A stretch of 42,432 nucleotides of DNA from Actinomycetota bacterium (lineage in GTDB: Bacteria > Actinomycetota > Acidimicrobiia > Actinomarinales > Actinomarinaceae): the NCBI GenBank assembly GCA_014239265.1, contig JAAZZH010000001.1, positions 171,419 through 213,850 on the forward strand. The letters run 5' to 3'. The stretch's first letter is position 1; every line of letters begins with the position of its first letter. The notes under the pieces are model-generated. The model made no database searches. It saw nothing but the letters and a program-made list of their open reading frames with translations, and was not told where the DNA came from. Both the position numbers and the translations under genes were made by a program. Of the stretch, positions 1 through 8,922 are shown in pieces.

Positions 1-1204
1 TGGATAATCTTTGTTTCTGCTCGAACATTCTCTCATATCTGCCAGAAGCTAATAACAAGGGTACATGTGGAGAAAGATCACCTTGATCGTATCCACTAAT
101 CCTTTGTCTTTTCTGATTATGGATGAAGTATGGTTTAATTTTATTTGTAACTTCATGTACGGGTAAGTTCCACTCCTGAAGTAGGTTATTATATGTCTTT
201 ATTCCTGATGCATACAAGTTGTTAAAAGTGTGAGGTAGATTCGTGTTAACTAGTTTTGAAACTTTTCCATTTGGTAAATAAACAGTTTCCGAACTACCAA
301 TTTTAGAAACGTGGTCATCCATAAAATTAAGTTTTTCGTCATCAGACTGCTTACCTTTTTCACCAAGAAACTTCTCCAGTGTGTTTCCTGTTGTTACATT
401 TGTAGAAGAGGGGATTAAAACCTTATTTAACTCATCAACAATATTGTCGTCCATACTTTCAAGTATTTCCCTTTGTTCACCCAAGCTATATTCACGAAGA
501 TCAGGTAAAAGCTTGTTAACTCTACATATGTCAATAATCTGAATAGTTAACTCGATAACTTCCTCTAAATTATTACTATCGTATGTAAATTTAGAGAGCA
601 ACTTGTCTGATTCAATAACAGAAGTTTGTATATTTTTATTAAAAGACGATATGTCGACCTGCAAATAAGCGGTTATGTTATGAAACAATAGTGAAAGAAA
701 TTGATTAAAAGCCTTTAGATTTTTTATCTGATTAAATGATTCTTTGTATACATCTTCAAATATGGAGCTTAAACCTTGGAATTCTTTAACAAAATAGTAC
801 TCCTCATAGGAATGAATCAAAATTTCAAATACATATTTGCCAAATGGTCCAGCGAGAACTTCTAAAACCTCTTCAATATTTGATAGTCCAGTTGTTTCTT
901 CTACATATTTTTTAAGATCTTTATCTATTTCAAAATTGTAATCTTGCATCGAGTGGATAGCTTCATGAACAACAGTCCCAATTATTAATTCTTTAAAATC
1001 TAATTTTGAAGTTGTTACCGAGTTAACAAGAATCGACGGGTTAATAATAATTTCATTAGTATTGATATTTTTAGATTTACCTAAATTAATATTCAGCTCT
1101 TTGTTCCCAGTTTGAGATTGGAGTAGTCTTGTTATTGCTGGTCTTATTTTCTCGAACTCTAAGACTATTTCAGATTCTATATTTTTATCATTAGGTTTCA
1201 TCAT
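1..1204 (-). CDS. HExxH-containing protein, 3' end beyond window (partial)
   Basis: Reading leftward from ATG at 1204 (or the adjacent ATG at 1201), an open frame of 401 codons runs off the window edge. The clearest motif is HEAIH at residues 80-84, a zinc-metalloprotease-type HExxH helix following a hydrophobic stretch. The middle is helical and acidic without recognisable domains. The last visible residues (GYDQGDLSPHVPLL, then an ERMFEQKQR-type basic stretch) recall the linker before the von Willebrand A domain of CobT/NorD-like or DUF2201-like proteins, but that comparison is weak. It is divergent from dapB with about 50 bp between starts. The peptidase motif is seen; enzymatic activity and the VWA relationship are inference. 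The missing C-terminus would decide the family. Confidence 0.7.
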   Translation of the reverse strand, partial: MMKPNDKNIESEIVLEFEKIRPAITRLLQSQTGNKELNINLGKSKNINTNEIIINPSILVNSVTTSKLDFKELIIGTVVHEAIHSMQDYNFEIDKDLKKYVEETTGLSNIEEVLEVLAGPFGKYVFEILIHSYEEYYFVKEFQGLSSIFEDVYKESFNQIKNLKAFNQFLSLLFHNITAYLQVDISSFNKNIQTSVIESDKLLSKFTYDSNNLEEVIELTIQIIDICRVNKLLPDLREYSLGEQREILESMDDNIVDELNKVLIPSSTNVTTGNTLEKFLGEKGKQSDDEKLNFMDDHVSKIGSSETVYLPNGKVSKLVNTNLPHTFNNLYASGIKTYNNLLQEWNLPVHEVTNKIKPYFIHNQKRQRISGYDQGDLSPHVPLLLASGRYERMFEQKQRLS

Positions 1205-1242
1205 TTATAACATTATCATTAATTACTGTGGATATAAGAAAT

Positions 1243-1248
1243 TAGAAT
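1243..1248 (+). promoter_or_regulatory. Predicted -10 (TAGAAT) of dapB
   Basis: TAGAAT lies 7 nt before ATG 1256, the same geometry as at many other genes here, so dapB may be transcribed leaderless from that ATG. An alternative, TATAAG at 1233-1238, is 8 nt before ATG 1247. Confidence 0.45.
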
Positions 1249-1255
1249 GATAAAT

Positions 1256-2017
1256 ATGAGTAACAATGAAACAGTGAAAATTGCTATATCAGGTGGTATG
1301 GGAAAAATGGGCTTACTGTTATCTGAATTTATAGAGAACAAAGATGGATATGATATCTCTGGTATCTTTGATCCAGAAAAAGAAAGCAACACGTATCATA
1401 ACTACAAATCCATTGATGAAATAAATGCAGATATTTTAGTTGAATTCTCTCCAGCTAATTCCATTAATGAAAATCTTGCCGTACTAGCTAAAAAGAAAAT
1501 TAATCTTGTTGTTGGATCTTCAGGAATCAATAAAAGATCACTCGAAGTACTAAAAAGTAATATTGATGATGATCAATTCATATGTATTATTCCAAATTTT
1601 TCAATAGGTGCATCATTTCAAAAAATTTTTTCAGGATTGTTGAATAACAATTTTCCTGAGGTTTCTATTGAAGAAAGACATCACAATAATAAAAAAGATT
1701 CTCCATCTGGAACTGCCGTTGACATGGCTCAATCATTAGAACATGAAGAAAGAACTTCCACAGAAATTCAAGAATCAAGTGACTACGAAGAAAATATAAT
1801 TAATGAGATTAACATCAAATCAATACGCAGCGACAAATACATCGCGGAGCAGACTGTAACATTCAGCACAAGTGATGAATCTATTAGTATCGATCATAAA
1901 GTAACAAACAGAACAGCTTATCTTGAGGGGATAGGGTATATTCTCGATGTCCATAGTGAGTTAAAAGGATTTCATCATGGTTTAGAAAATATTATGATTG
2001 AAAGGTTTAAGATATAA
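1256..2017 (+). CDS. dapB: 4-hydroxy-tetrahydrodipicolinate reductase
   Basis: DapB reduces the DapA product with NAD(P)H, the second committed step of the diaminopimelate/lysine pathway in the cytosol. The N-terminal nucleotide-binding motif is ISGGMGKMG, and the family signature E-R-H-H-N-N-K-K-D-S-P-S-G-T-A sits near residues 140-155, carrying the catalytic His pair and Lys. The 253-aa length fits the family. ATG 1256 is preferred because of the -10 hexamer 7 nt upstream; ATG 1247 would add three residues. The gene is followed after 2 nt by dapA, so the two are one operon. The region between the cofactor and substrate domains is divergent, but the identity is secure. Confidence 0.95.
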   Translation: MSNNETVKIAISGGMGKMGLLLSEFIENKDGYDISGIFDPEKESNTYHNYKSIDEINADILVEFSPANSINENLAVLAKKKINLVVGSSGINKRSLEVLKSNIDDDQFICIIPNFSIGASFQKIFSGLLNNNFPEVSIEERHHNNKKDSPSGTAVDMAQSLEHEERTSTEIQESSDYEENIINEINIKSIRSDKYIAEQTVTFSTSDESISIDHKVTNRTAYLEGIGYILDVHSELKGFHHGLENIMIERFKI

Positions 2018-2019
2018 TC

Positions 2020-2898
2020 ATGGATCACTTCGGACAATTATTGACTGCAGCTATTACTCCCTTTGACAGCAACGGAGTAATGGAAACAGATACATTTTGG
2101 AGACTTTGTAAAAAACTTGTGGGAGAGGGCTCGGATGGAATTGTATTAACTGGTACGACGGCTGAATCGCCTAACCTTACTGAATCAGACAGACTCAACA
2201 TATACTCAACGGCAAAAGATGCAGTTGGGGACAAATCTAAATTAATTGCTGGTACCGGCACATACTCCACTAAAGAATCAATTCATTTTACTAAGTTGGC
2301 TGAAGAAATAGGTATGGATGGAATCATGATTGTAACCCCGTATTACAATAAACCATCTCAAATAGGAATTCTTAAACATTTCGAATCTATCAAAAATACT
2401 ACTGAGCTTCCAATCATGGCCTACAACATACCAGGGAGAACAGGAACTTTAATAGAACTTGATACTATTGAAAAACTAATTAAAGATGTAGGGATACATT
2501 CAATAAAGGATGCTGTTGGTAATTTTGATTTCTCTCGAGAAGAACTAACAAGATTTAAAGATGATGTTTTTATTTACTCCGGTGATGATGCACTAACTAA
2601 AAACTTTATTGAAAACGGAGCAGTAGGTGTTGTTTCAGTAGCTTCTCATTTAGTAGGACGTCAAATTAAAGAAATGATCAATCTAATACTTGAGAATAAA
2701 GAAACTGAAGCTGAAAAAATACACCAGATGTTGCTACCTTTTATCGCAGCTATATTTGAGGAACCAAGTCCAGGTCCAGTGAAGTATCTTCTTTCTGAGT
2801 CATGGGAGAATGTAGGTAAGCCTTTATTGCCAATGACTGATGTGTCTCTTGAATTAGCCAAAAAACTTAATGATCAGTACACCAAAATAAATATCTAA
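2020..2898 (+). CDS. dapA: 4-hydroxy-tetrahydrodipicolinate synthase
   Basis: DapA condenses pyruvate with aspartate semialdehyde, the first step specific to lysine and diaminopimelate. Diagnostic features are GTTAESPNLT (pyruvate-binding loop), the catalytic Tyr in VTPYYNKP, the YNIPGRTG segment, and the Schiff-base lysine K163 in SIKDAVGN. At 292 aa it is a full-length TIM barrel of the family. It starts 2 nt after the dapB stop, so translation is probably coupled. Within a typical actinobacterial dapB-dapA-ftsK neighbourhood the genes thyX and rnj often intervene; neither is present here. Confidence 0.97.
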   Translation: MDHFGQLLTAAITPFDSNGVMETDTFWRLCKKLVGEGSDGIVLTGTTAESPNLTESDRLNIYSTAKDAVGDKSKLIAGTGTYSTKESIHFTKLAEEIGMDGIMIVTPYYNKPSQIGILKHFESIKNTTELPIMAYNIPGRTGTLIELDTIEKLIKDVGIHSIKDAVGNFDFSREELTRFKDDVFIYSGDDALTKNFIENGAVGVVSVASHLVGRQIKEMINLILENKETEAEKIHQMLLPFIAAIFEEPSPGPVKYLLSESWENVGKPLLPMTDVSLELAKKLNDQYTKINI

Positions 2899-2902
2899 AA
2901 CC

Positions 2903-2929
2903 TTTACCCACAAGATAATGTGGTATAAT
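2903..2929 (+). promoter_or_regulatory. Promoter of ftsK (leaderless)
   Basis: TTTACC at 2903-2908 and a perfect TATAAT at 2924-2929 are separated by 15 bp. The GTG start lies only 5 nt after the -10, so the transcript would begin at or very near the start codon. No Shine-Dalgarno sequence is present. Confidence 0.7.
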
Positions 2930-2934
2930 GTATT

Positions 2935-5331
2935 GTGGCTGTTAAGACATCCACTCGCAAAAGGGTAAATGGGCGTAAGCGGGTGTCAAAACAAAACAAT
3001 TTAATAAAAGTTAACAAGGGCTTTAAAACACTTAACTCTTCGATTTCTAGTGTCTTAAAAAAGTTCTTTAATTCGTATCAATCTGTTGCATCTTTTATGT
3101 TCATAGTTGCATTATTTACTGCACTTTCTAGTGTTCAAAAAGCTGGCCCGATGGGTGAATTATTCTATGGCCTACTTACTTGGTGTTTTGGGTATGGTGC
3201 ACTAGCTCTACCTGTTTTGATGCTCTATGGTGCAGCAATTCTTGTTAGAGATAAAGAATTTATTAAATCTCAGAAAGTATTAGTAGGAACCTTTTGGGTT
3301 CAGATATTTTCATCTGCTCTTTTTCATTTTTATATACACCCTCAACCATTACCAATAAGTGTTGGTGGTGAAATCCTTCAAAGAGCAGGTGGTTTTGTTT
3401 CCGCATTCATTGTGTATCCATTAAACAACCTAATTGATGTTGAAATGACTCATGCAGTTCTTTTACTTGGATTAATAATATCTGTCCTTTATATGACTGA
3501 TATTGAACTAAAAGATTTAATTGGCGGCATACAGGCAATATTTTCTTATACATTTAAGTTCATTGTTGCTTTTTTCAAAGCGCGAAGAGAAGCTTCTAAG
3601 GTAAACTTTGATCAAATACTCACTCAAACTGAAATTAACGATGTTGAAAATGTCTCTATCAAAGATAATGTATTAAAGCTAAAGCCTAAAAAATCTAATA
3701 AACCAGTTAAAGATAGTCTTATAGTCAAAGAAGATAAAAAGAATATTAAAAAACCATCTCTGCCAAAAAAATCGACTACCTATAAGCTTCCTCCTGTATC
3801 CCTTCTGGAAAAGGGGTCATCTGTATCTTCATCTAAAAAACTTCTTCAACAAACTGCAACAGATCTAACTAATTTATTAAAAGAACATGGTGTAGAGGCA
3901 GAACTTACAAATATAGTTCCAGGACCTACAGTTACTAGGTATGAGATAGAACTTGCACCAGGTGTAAAGGTTTCTAAAGTTACTTCATTATCTCACGATA
4001 TTGCTTATGCTTTAGCAACTCCTGACGTGCGTTTACTTGCACCGATTCCTGGCAGAAGTGCTATTGGTATTGAGATTCCTAACAGACAACGTAAGCTTGT
4101 TTCATTAGGAGACGTTTTACAATCACCTGAAGCTAAAAATAATGCGCATCCTTTATCTGTTGGATTAGGTTTAGATATATCAGGTACAGCTCGACTTGTT
4201 AACTTATCTGAACTACCTCACGTGCTAATTGCTGGACAAACAGGTGCCGGTAAATCATCCTGTATTAACTCTATCGTTACTTCTTTATTGGTTAGGGCAA
4301 ATCCTGATGAAGTCAAAATGGTAATGGTTGATCCAAAAAGGGTTGAACTAGGACAATACAATAATGTTCCACATTTATTAACTAAAGTGATTACAAATCC
4401 GAAAAAAGCTGTTGATGCTTTAAGCTGGGCAGTTGCTGAAATGGACAGACGCTACGATCTTCTTGCCGATAGTCAGGTTAGAGATATTAATGGTTATCAT
4501 GAAAAATTCGATGCAGGGTTACTTGATGAAGAAAAATTCGACCGTTTCCCATATATTGTAGTTTTTATAGACGAGCTTAATGACCTCATGATGGTAGCTG
4601 GTAGGGAAGTTGAATCAGCGATTGTACGTCTAGCTCAAATGGCAAGAGCAATAGGTATTCATTTAGTTGTTGCTACTCAGAGACCTTCTGTCGACGTGAT
4701 AACCGGTGTAATGAAAGCGAACATCCCTTCAAGACTCGCATTCTCCGTTGCATCTACAACGGATTCACGAGTTATTCTTGATCAATCTGGAGCTGAAAAA
4801 CTTATAGGACTCGGTGACATGCTTGTAGTAACAGCTTCCAATCCAAGGCTAGAGAGAATCCAAGGTGCTTGGGTAACTGAAAAAGAGATACAAGATGTTG
4901 TTACATGGGCTAAAGACCAAAAAGATGCAGATTACAACCCTGCTGTTATTGAAGAACAAAAAAAGACTACCATAATCGGTGGTGAAGATTTTGGAGAGGA
5001 TGAAGATTTAATACTTGCGGCAAAAGATCTTGTTGTCCGCTCACAAATGGGATCTACTTCTATGTTGCAACGGAAATTAAGAGTAGGATTTGCCAGAGCT
5101 GGTAGGTTGATGGATATTCTTGAAGCTCAAGCTATTGTTGGTCCATCAGAGGGTTCTAAAGCAAGACAGGTATTAATTACTGTTGAAGAATACGAATCTG
5201 TAAATCTTGTATCCGTTAATGATACAGAAGATGGTGAATCACCAGTAACAAATGATAAGGAAGTCATAGAAGCAGAATCAGAAGCTGTTCAAAATAATAA
5301 TAATGATGAAGACGATAGCTGGTTTGAGTAG
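2935..5331 (+). CDS. ftsK: DNA translocase FtsK/SpoIIIE
   Basis: FtsK pumps chromosomal DNA through the closing septum and promotes dimer resolution. The 798-aa protein has a basic N-terminus, a membrane domain of about four hydrophobic segments (roughly residues 50-195), a low-complexity Lys/Ser linker (about 215-300), and the RecA-like motor with Walker A GQTGAGKS (about 434-441) and Walker B-like VVFIDEL. The C-terminal gamma winged helix (about 685-755, containing RSQMGSTSMLQRKLRVGF) is the KOPS-reading part. The GTG start sits 5 nt after TATAAT. The acidic Asn/Asp-rich tail is unremarkable. The gene ends convergent with phnE2, with one base between the stops. Confidence 0.96.
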   Translation: MAVKTSTRKRVNGRKRVSKQNNLIKVNKGFKTLNSSISSVLKKFFNSYQSVASFMFIVALFTALSSVQKAGPMGELFYGLLTWCFGYGALALPVLMLYGAAILVRDKEFIKSQKVLVGTFWVQIFSSALFHFYIHPQPLPISVGGEILQRAGGFVSAFIVYPLNNLIDVEMTHAVLLLGLIISVLYMTDIELKDLIGGIQAIFSYTFKFIVAFFKARREASKVNFDQILTQTEINDVENVSIKDNVLKLKPKKSNKPVKDSLIVKEDKKNIKKPSLPKKSTTYKLPPVSLLEKGSSVSSSKKLLQQTATDLTNLLKEHGVEAELTNIVPGPTVTRYEIELAPGVKVSKVTSLSHDIAYALATPDVRLLAPIPGRSAIGIEIPNRQRKLVSLGDVLQSPEAKNNAHPLSVGLGLDISGTARLVNLSELPHVLIAGQTGAGKSSCINSIVTSLLVRANPDEVKMVMVDPKRVELGQYNNVPHLLTKVITNPKKAVDALSWAVAEMDRRYDLLADSQVRDINGYHEKFDAGLLDEEKFDRFPYIVVFIDELNDLMMVAGREVESAIVRLAQMARAIGIHLVVATQRPSVDVITGVMKANIPSRLAFSVASTTDSRVILDQSGAEKLIGLGDMLVVTASNPRLERIQGAWVTEKEIQDVVTWAKDQKDADYNPAVIEEQKKTTIIGGEDFGEDEDLILAAKDLVVRSQMGSTSMLQRKLRVGFARAGRLMDILEAQAIVGPSEGSKARQVLITVEEYESVNLVSVNDTEDGESPVTNDKEVIEAESEAVQNNNNDEDDSWFE

Positions 5332-5332
5332 A

Positions 5333-6136
5333 CTAAATTTTAATAGATCTACCTTTTATTATTCTTCTTCTTATCGCAGCGGATATATTATCAACTATTA
5401 AGACCATTAGAATAGTTACAACCAAAACAGTTCCAGCCCTAGGAAAATCTCTGAATCGGAGCTGGTTTATTAATTCTGCGCCAACTCCACCAGCTCCAAC
5501 TATTCCTAATACTGCAGAAGCTCTTAAGTTTATTTCAAATCTATACAACCAGTATGAAGTTACAGTCGGCATTACTTGAGGGACTACACCAAAAAATAAT
5601 TCATTTAATTTAGATCCACCTGAGGACTTTATTGACTCCAATGGCCCTTCGTCAATCCCTTCTATCACTTCTGAAGATAATTTACCTAGTGTCCCTATAG
5701 AATGTATCCCTACAGCCAAGGTACCTGTTAAAGGTCCTAAACCAGTTACAGGAAGCAGCACAAATGCAAGAATCAACTCAGGAAATGCTCTAATAATATT
5801 TAATATTTGTTTAGTACCTCTACTGATAGCATTTATAGAAGTATTATTTGCAGCTAAGAAAGATACAGGAAAACTAAAAACAGCTCCTATTACAGTACCT
5901 GCCCAAGCAATAAATAATGATTCCGCAACTTTAGGAACTATTCTATCAATTGCTTCTTGTGATAAATCTAATGGAAACATTGCAGATACCAATATCCAAA
6001 TCTTACCTGGTGCACTTAAAAATCTATCAGGAGTTATCTCGAGACCAGATGCTGACCATATAGAACCAATAACAATTAATACAGTAATTAAATATTTTAA
6101 AAATTTTTGATTAAATGGCTGTTTAGGTATATTCAT
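5333..6136 (-). CDS. phnE: Phosphonate/phosphate-type ABC transporter permease (second)
   Basis: Inner-membrane permease of a PhnCDE-type importer. The 267-aa sequence has about six hydrophobic segments; the conserved cytoplasmic EAA loop that docks the ATPase reads EVIEGIDEGPLESIKSSGG around residues 158-176. A second family signature is VGAGGVGAELI near residue 215. Its ATG overlaps the stop of the upstream permease gene (ATGA), indicating translational coupling. The substrate cannot be read from the sequence: phosphonate, phosphite and phosphate are all transported by this family, and no C-P lyase or phosphonatase gene lies in the window. Confidence 0.9.
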   Translation of the reverse strand: MNIPKQPFNQKFLKYLITVLIVIGSIWSASGLEITPDRFLSAPGKIWILVSAMFPLDLSQEAIDRIVPKVAESLFIAWAGTVIGAVFSFPVSFLAANNTSINAISRGTKQILNIIRAFPELILAFVLLPVTGLGPLTGTLAVGIHSIGTLGKLSSEVIEGIDEGPLESIKSSGGSKLNELFFGVVPQVMPTVTSYWLYRFEINLRASAVLGIVGAGGVGAELINQLRFRDFPRAGTVLVVTILMVLIVDNISAAIRRRIIKGRSIKI

Positions 6137-6882
6137 AATATTTTTCTTCTAAGCCAAACACTAAATTGTTCAATTACAATCACTGCAGCGAGTATGAAAA
6201 CGATTATGGGAGAAATCCTATCAAAACGTAAGAAAATTCTCTGAGTTTCTATAATCCTTCCAACTCCTCCTGCTCCAACTAAACCTAGAATTACTGAAGC
6301 CCTAATACATAATTCGAAAATATATAAAAAATATGCCGCAAAATTTGGCAATATTTGTGGAAGTGCTGAAGTAAAAACTGCTTGATTATGTTTTGCGCCA
6401 CTTGCTTTAGCTGCTTCTAGAGGACCCAAGTCAATACTGTCAATAGTTTCTGACAACAATTTTCCCATAATAGCCATAGAAAACATTATTAATGCCAAAA
6501 CTCCTGCAAAAGGACCTAATCCAACGGCAACAGTAAATAACATAGCCCAAAATAAATCAGGAATAGTTCTTATAAAATTTAAAAAAGATTTATATATCAA
6601 ATAGGTTGTTGTTGTTTGGTTAGTAGCCTTAGATGCATAAAAAGATAATGGAAGAGCTATAAAGCATCCAAGAATGCTTGCTAGTATTGCAATCTGTATT
6701 GTTTCAATTAATGCTAAAGATGCATTTTCAATTGCCCAATCCCATTTTGGATTAAACAAAGTATCAGTAACAAGCCTTCTATTAGCTAAGTTTCTTTTAA
6801 AGTCTTCTAGATTGAAACCAACTTGAAAGAACGAAAAAATGCTGAATGCAATAGTAAAAGGATAACCTACAACAGTTAGCAA
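6133..6882 (-). CDS. phnE: Phosphonate/phosphate-type ABC transporter permease (first)
   Basis: Paralogous partner of the downstream permease: multiple hydrophobic helices, an EAA loop ETIDSIDLGPLEAAKASGA, and the VGAGGVGRII signature. The two permeases presumably form a heterodimer around one PhnC dimer. The start is uncertain. TTG 6882 opens the frame as given, but the frame extends upstream through a Lys/Pro-rich segment to the end of phnC, where an ATT codon at 6912-6910 sits about 7 nt after GGAG. Permeases of this family usually have a charged cytoplasmic N-terminus, so the longer form is credible. The stop TGA overlaps the next start. Confidence 0.9.
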   Translation of the reverse strand: MLTVVGYPFTIAFSIFSFFQVGFNLEDFKRNLANRRLVTDTLFNPKWDWAIENASLALIETIQIAILASILGCFIALPLSFYASKATNQTTTTYLIYKSFLNFIRTIPDLFWAMLFTVAVGLGPFAGVLALIMFSMAIMGKLLSETIDSIDLGPLEAAKASGAKHNQAVFTSALPQILPNFAAYFLYIFELCIRASVILGLVGAGGVGRIIETQRIFLRFDRISPIIVFILAAVIVIEQFSVWLRRKIL

Positions 6883-6907
6883 AGAAGGAAGGGGCTTCTT
6901 AGGTAAT

Positions 6908-7678
6908 TTAATTATCTTCTCCTAGTAAATCAGAAGATTTAATTGCTCTACCATATATGTTTTCAAAATCTTGGTCACTTACGTCATTTACTTTTCCGTC
7001 ATATACAAGTTCGCCATCTTTTAAACCAATTAATCTTTCACCAAACTCTTTAGCAAGATCAAGAAAGTGAAGATTTACAATTGTTGTTATTCCTAATTCT
7101 TGATTAATTTGCTTTAAATATTTCATAACAACACGTGAAGTAATAGGGTCTAATGATGCAACGGGTTCATCAGCTAACATTACTTTAGGTTTTTGTGCTA
7201 AAGCTCTTGCTATTCCAACTCTTTGTTGTTGTCCACCTGACAAGTTAGAACCTCTTACATATGCTTTTTCTAAAATCTCAACTTTATTTAAAGATTCAAA
7301 AGCAATATCTTTATCTTTTTGTGGCCACATACCAAATATTGAACGAATAGTAGAGACTTGACTTAACCTTCCAGTTAAAACATTTTTCAATACAGAAGAC
7401 CTGTTTACTAAATTAAATGTTTGAAATATCATACCTATATCAGATCGTATGGATTTCATTTCTTTTTTTGAAGCATTTGTAACATTTCGAGAATCTACAA
7501 TAACTTCACCTTCTGTTGGTTTTACTAAGTTGTTAATAGTTCTTAGAAGAGTAGATTTACCTGCCCCAGACATACCCACTATTATTACAAAATCACCTTC
7601 AGTGATATTTAATGAAACGTTATTGAGTGCTTTTACTCCACCTGGATAAGTTACACTTATGTTTTTAAATTCAATCAT
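6908..7678 (-). CDS. phnC: Phosphonate/phosphate-type ABC transporter ATP-binding protein
   Basis: Cytoplasmic ATPase of the importer. Visible motifs are Walker A GMSGAGKST (about residues 34-42), a Q-loop in IFQTFNLV, the ABC signature LSGGQQQR (about 146-153), Walker B VMLADEPVASLDP, and the switch His in NLHFLD. The 256-aa length and the A-S-L-D-P D-loop are typical of PhnC. It follows an intrinsic terminator that separates it from phnD, so it is probably made at lower level than the binding protein through partial readthrough. The weak ribosome site is GGA about 7 nt before ATG. Confidence 0.95.
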   Translation of the reverse strand: MIEFKNISVTYPGGVKALNNVSLNITEGDFVIIVGMSGAGKSTLLRTINNLVKPTEGEVIVDSRNVTNASKKEMKSIRSDIGMIFQTFNLVNRSSVLKNVLTGRLSQVSTIRSIFGMWPQKDKDIAFESLNKVEILEKAYVRGSNLSGGQQQRVGIARALAQKPKVMLADEPVASLDPITSRVVMKYLKQINQELGITTIVNLHFLDLAKEFGERLIGLKDGELVYDGKVNDVSDQDFENIYGRAIKSSDLLGEDN

Positions 7679-7695
7679 AATTTTTCCAAAAAAAA

Positions 7696-7721
7696 ACTAG
7701 GGCAGTAAATACTACCCTAGT
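7696..7721 (-). terminator. Intrinsic terminator between phnD and phnC
   Basis: On the minus strand an 11-bp stem (one G-U pair) closes an ATTT loop at 7707-7710 and is followed by a run of T residues near 7690-7695. It lies 14 nt after the phnD stop and 18 nt before the phnC start, so it likely limits transcription of the transporter genes relative to the binding protein. Confidence 0.85.
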
Positions 7722-7734
7722 TTTATATTAATTA

Positions 7735-8853
7735 TTAGTCGTCGTATAGACCAAATTCTTCTGCTGCTTCTCTTACAACATCAAATTCCGAATTTACTGC
7801 AGGGACTAAATCAGTCCAACCGTAAATTTCATCCATAATTGCTAGACCTTCATCAGTAGCAATATATTCCGCTAAAATATCATAAATTTTTTGCTTCATA
7901 TCTTCTGGTAGGTCTGTTCTTACCGCAATTACATCATTTGGTATTTCATCAGTGATTGCAAAGGCAATAACTTTTTCACCAACATCTGCATTTGTTTTTC
8001 TTAATGTTCTTCTTGCATCGTCATAGGTAACACCAAACTTAGCATCACCATTATAAAGTCCTGCAATTACACCATCATGTGAACCTGCAAATCTAGGTGT
8101 TATACCGTTTACATAATCTATTCCCATGTTCTTTAATTGTAATGCTGGATATAGGTATCCAGATGTTGAGCCTTCTTCAACAAATAAAACTTCTTCTCCA
8201 GTTACAACAGAAATATCTGCTTCACATGCAAGTCCTGGACTAGTTGTAACACCATCTCTTACTTCAGGTATTAAACCGTCATCTCCAAAACCCCAACCAA
8301 CTTGTAAGGCTGCTACATCTGGTGAAGCAGTTGTTGAACCTGTAACTAATGTTGGAACACCGTTTATATTTTCAAATGCTCCAATAACTGGTGTAGATTT
8401 ACAAATACTCGCATCTGTTGTCCACCAAGTTCCATGATAAGATCCTGAACCGTATCTAACAGATTTTGCAATTGCTTCAAATCTTGTAGGGAATGCATTC
8501 ATAGCAGTTACATATCCTAGAGTAGCAAATGCACCAACATCAGCTTGACCTGATCCCATTGCAACTAGTAGTCCTGAATAATCACTTGTTACGAAGCCTT
8601 CAACTTCAATACCCAAACCATCACTTAACAAATCCATCATAGGTTGAATGTTATCTAATAATTGTGCTTGTTCCGCACTAGGGACGAAACCAAAAACTAT
8701 TTTGTCTAATGTTTCAGCAACTGTTGTTGCTGGAGCATCTAAAGTTTCAACTTCTTCCGTAGCTGCGGGTTCTTCTACAGTCTCTTCTGCTGAGCCGCCA
8801 CATGCAACTAACAACATAGATAGACAAAGTAGAATCAGAAATGTTTTTTTCAC
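7735..8853 (-). CDS. phnD: PhnD-family substrate-binding lipoprotein
   Basis: Extracytoplasmic binding protein of the importer. The N-terminus is a lipoprotein signal (lipobox LVAC, Cys18) followed by a Glu/Thr/Ala-rich linker to about residue 48. The binding domain begins with IVFGFVPSAEQAQ and includes SDYSGLLVAMGSGQADVGAF, a pattern of the phosphate/phosphite/phosphonate-binding family. At 372 aa it is longer than typical PhnD, partly because of the linker and an insertion with two Cys (around 150 and 208) that could pair. The start is GTG 8853, chosen because GGAGG lies 4 nt upstream, an unusually strong ribosome site in this window. Ligand identity is not determinable from sequence. Confidence 0.92.
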   Translation of the reverse strand: MKKTFLILLCLSMLLVACGGSAEETVEEPAATEEVETLDAPATTVAETLDKIVFGFVPSAEQAQLLDNIQPMMDLLSDGLGIEVEGFVTSDYSGLLVAMGSGQADVGAFATLGYVTAMNAFPTRFEAIAKSVRYGSGSYHGTWWTTDASICKSTPVIGAFENINGVPTLVTGSTTASPDVAALQVGWGFGDDGLIPEVRDGVTTSPGLACEADISVVTGEEVLFVEEGSTSGYLYPALQLKNMGIDYVNGITPRFAGSHDGVIAGLYNGDAKFGVTYDDARRTLRKTNADVGEKVIAFAITDEIPNDVIAVRTDLPEDMKQKIYDILAEYIATDEGLAIMDEIYGWTDLVPAVNSEFDVVREAAEEFGLYDD

Positions 8854-8922
8854 TTTACCTCCGCTTAACTTACTCCCATAATAACGAATCTTATTTACCG
8901 AGTTATATTTTTTGCATCTAAT

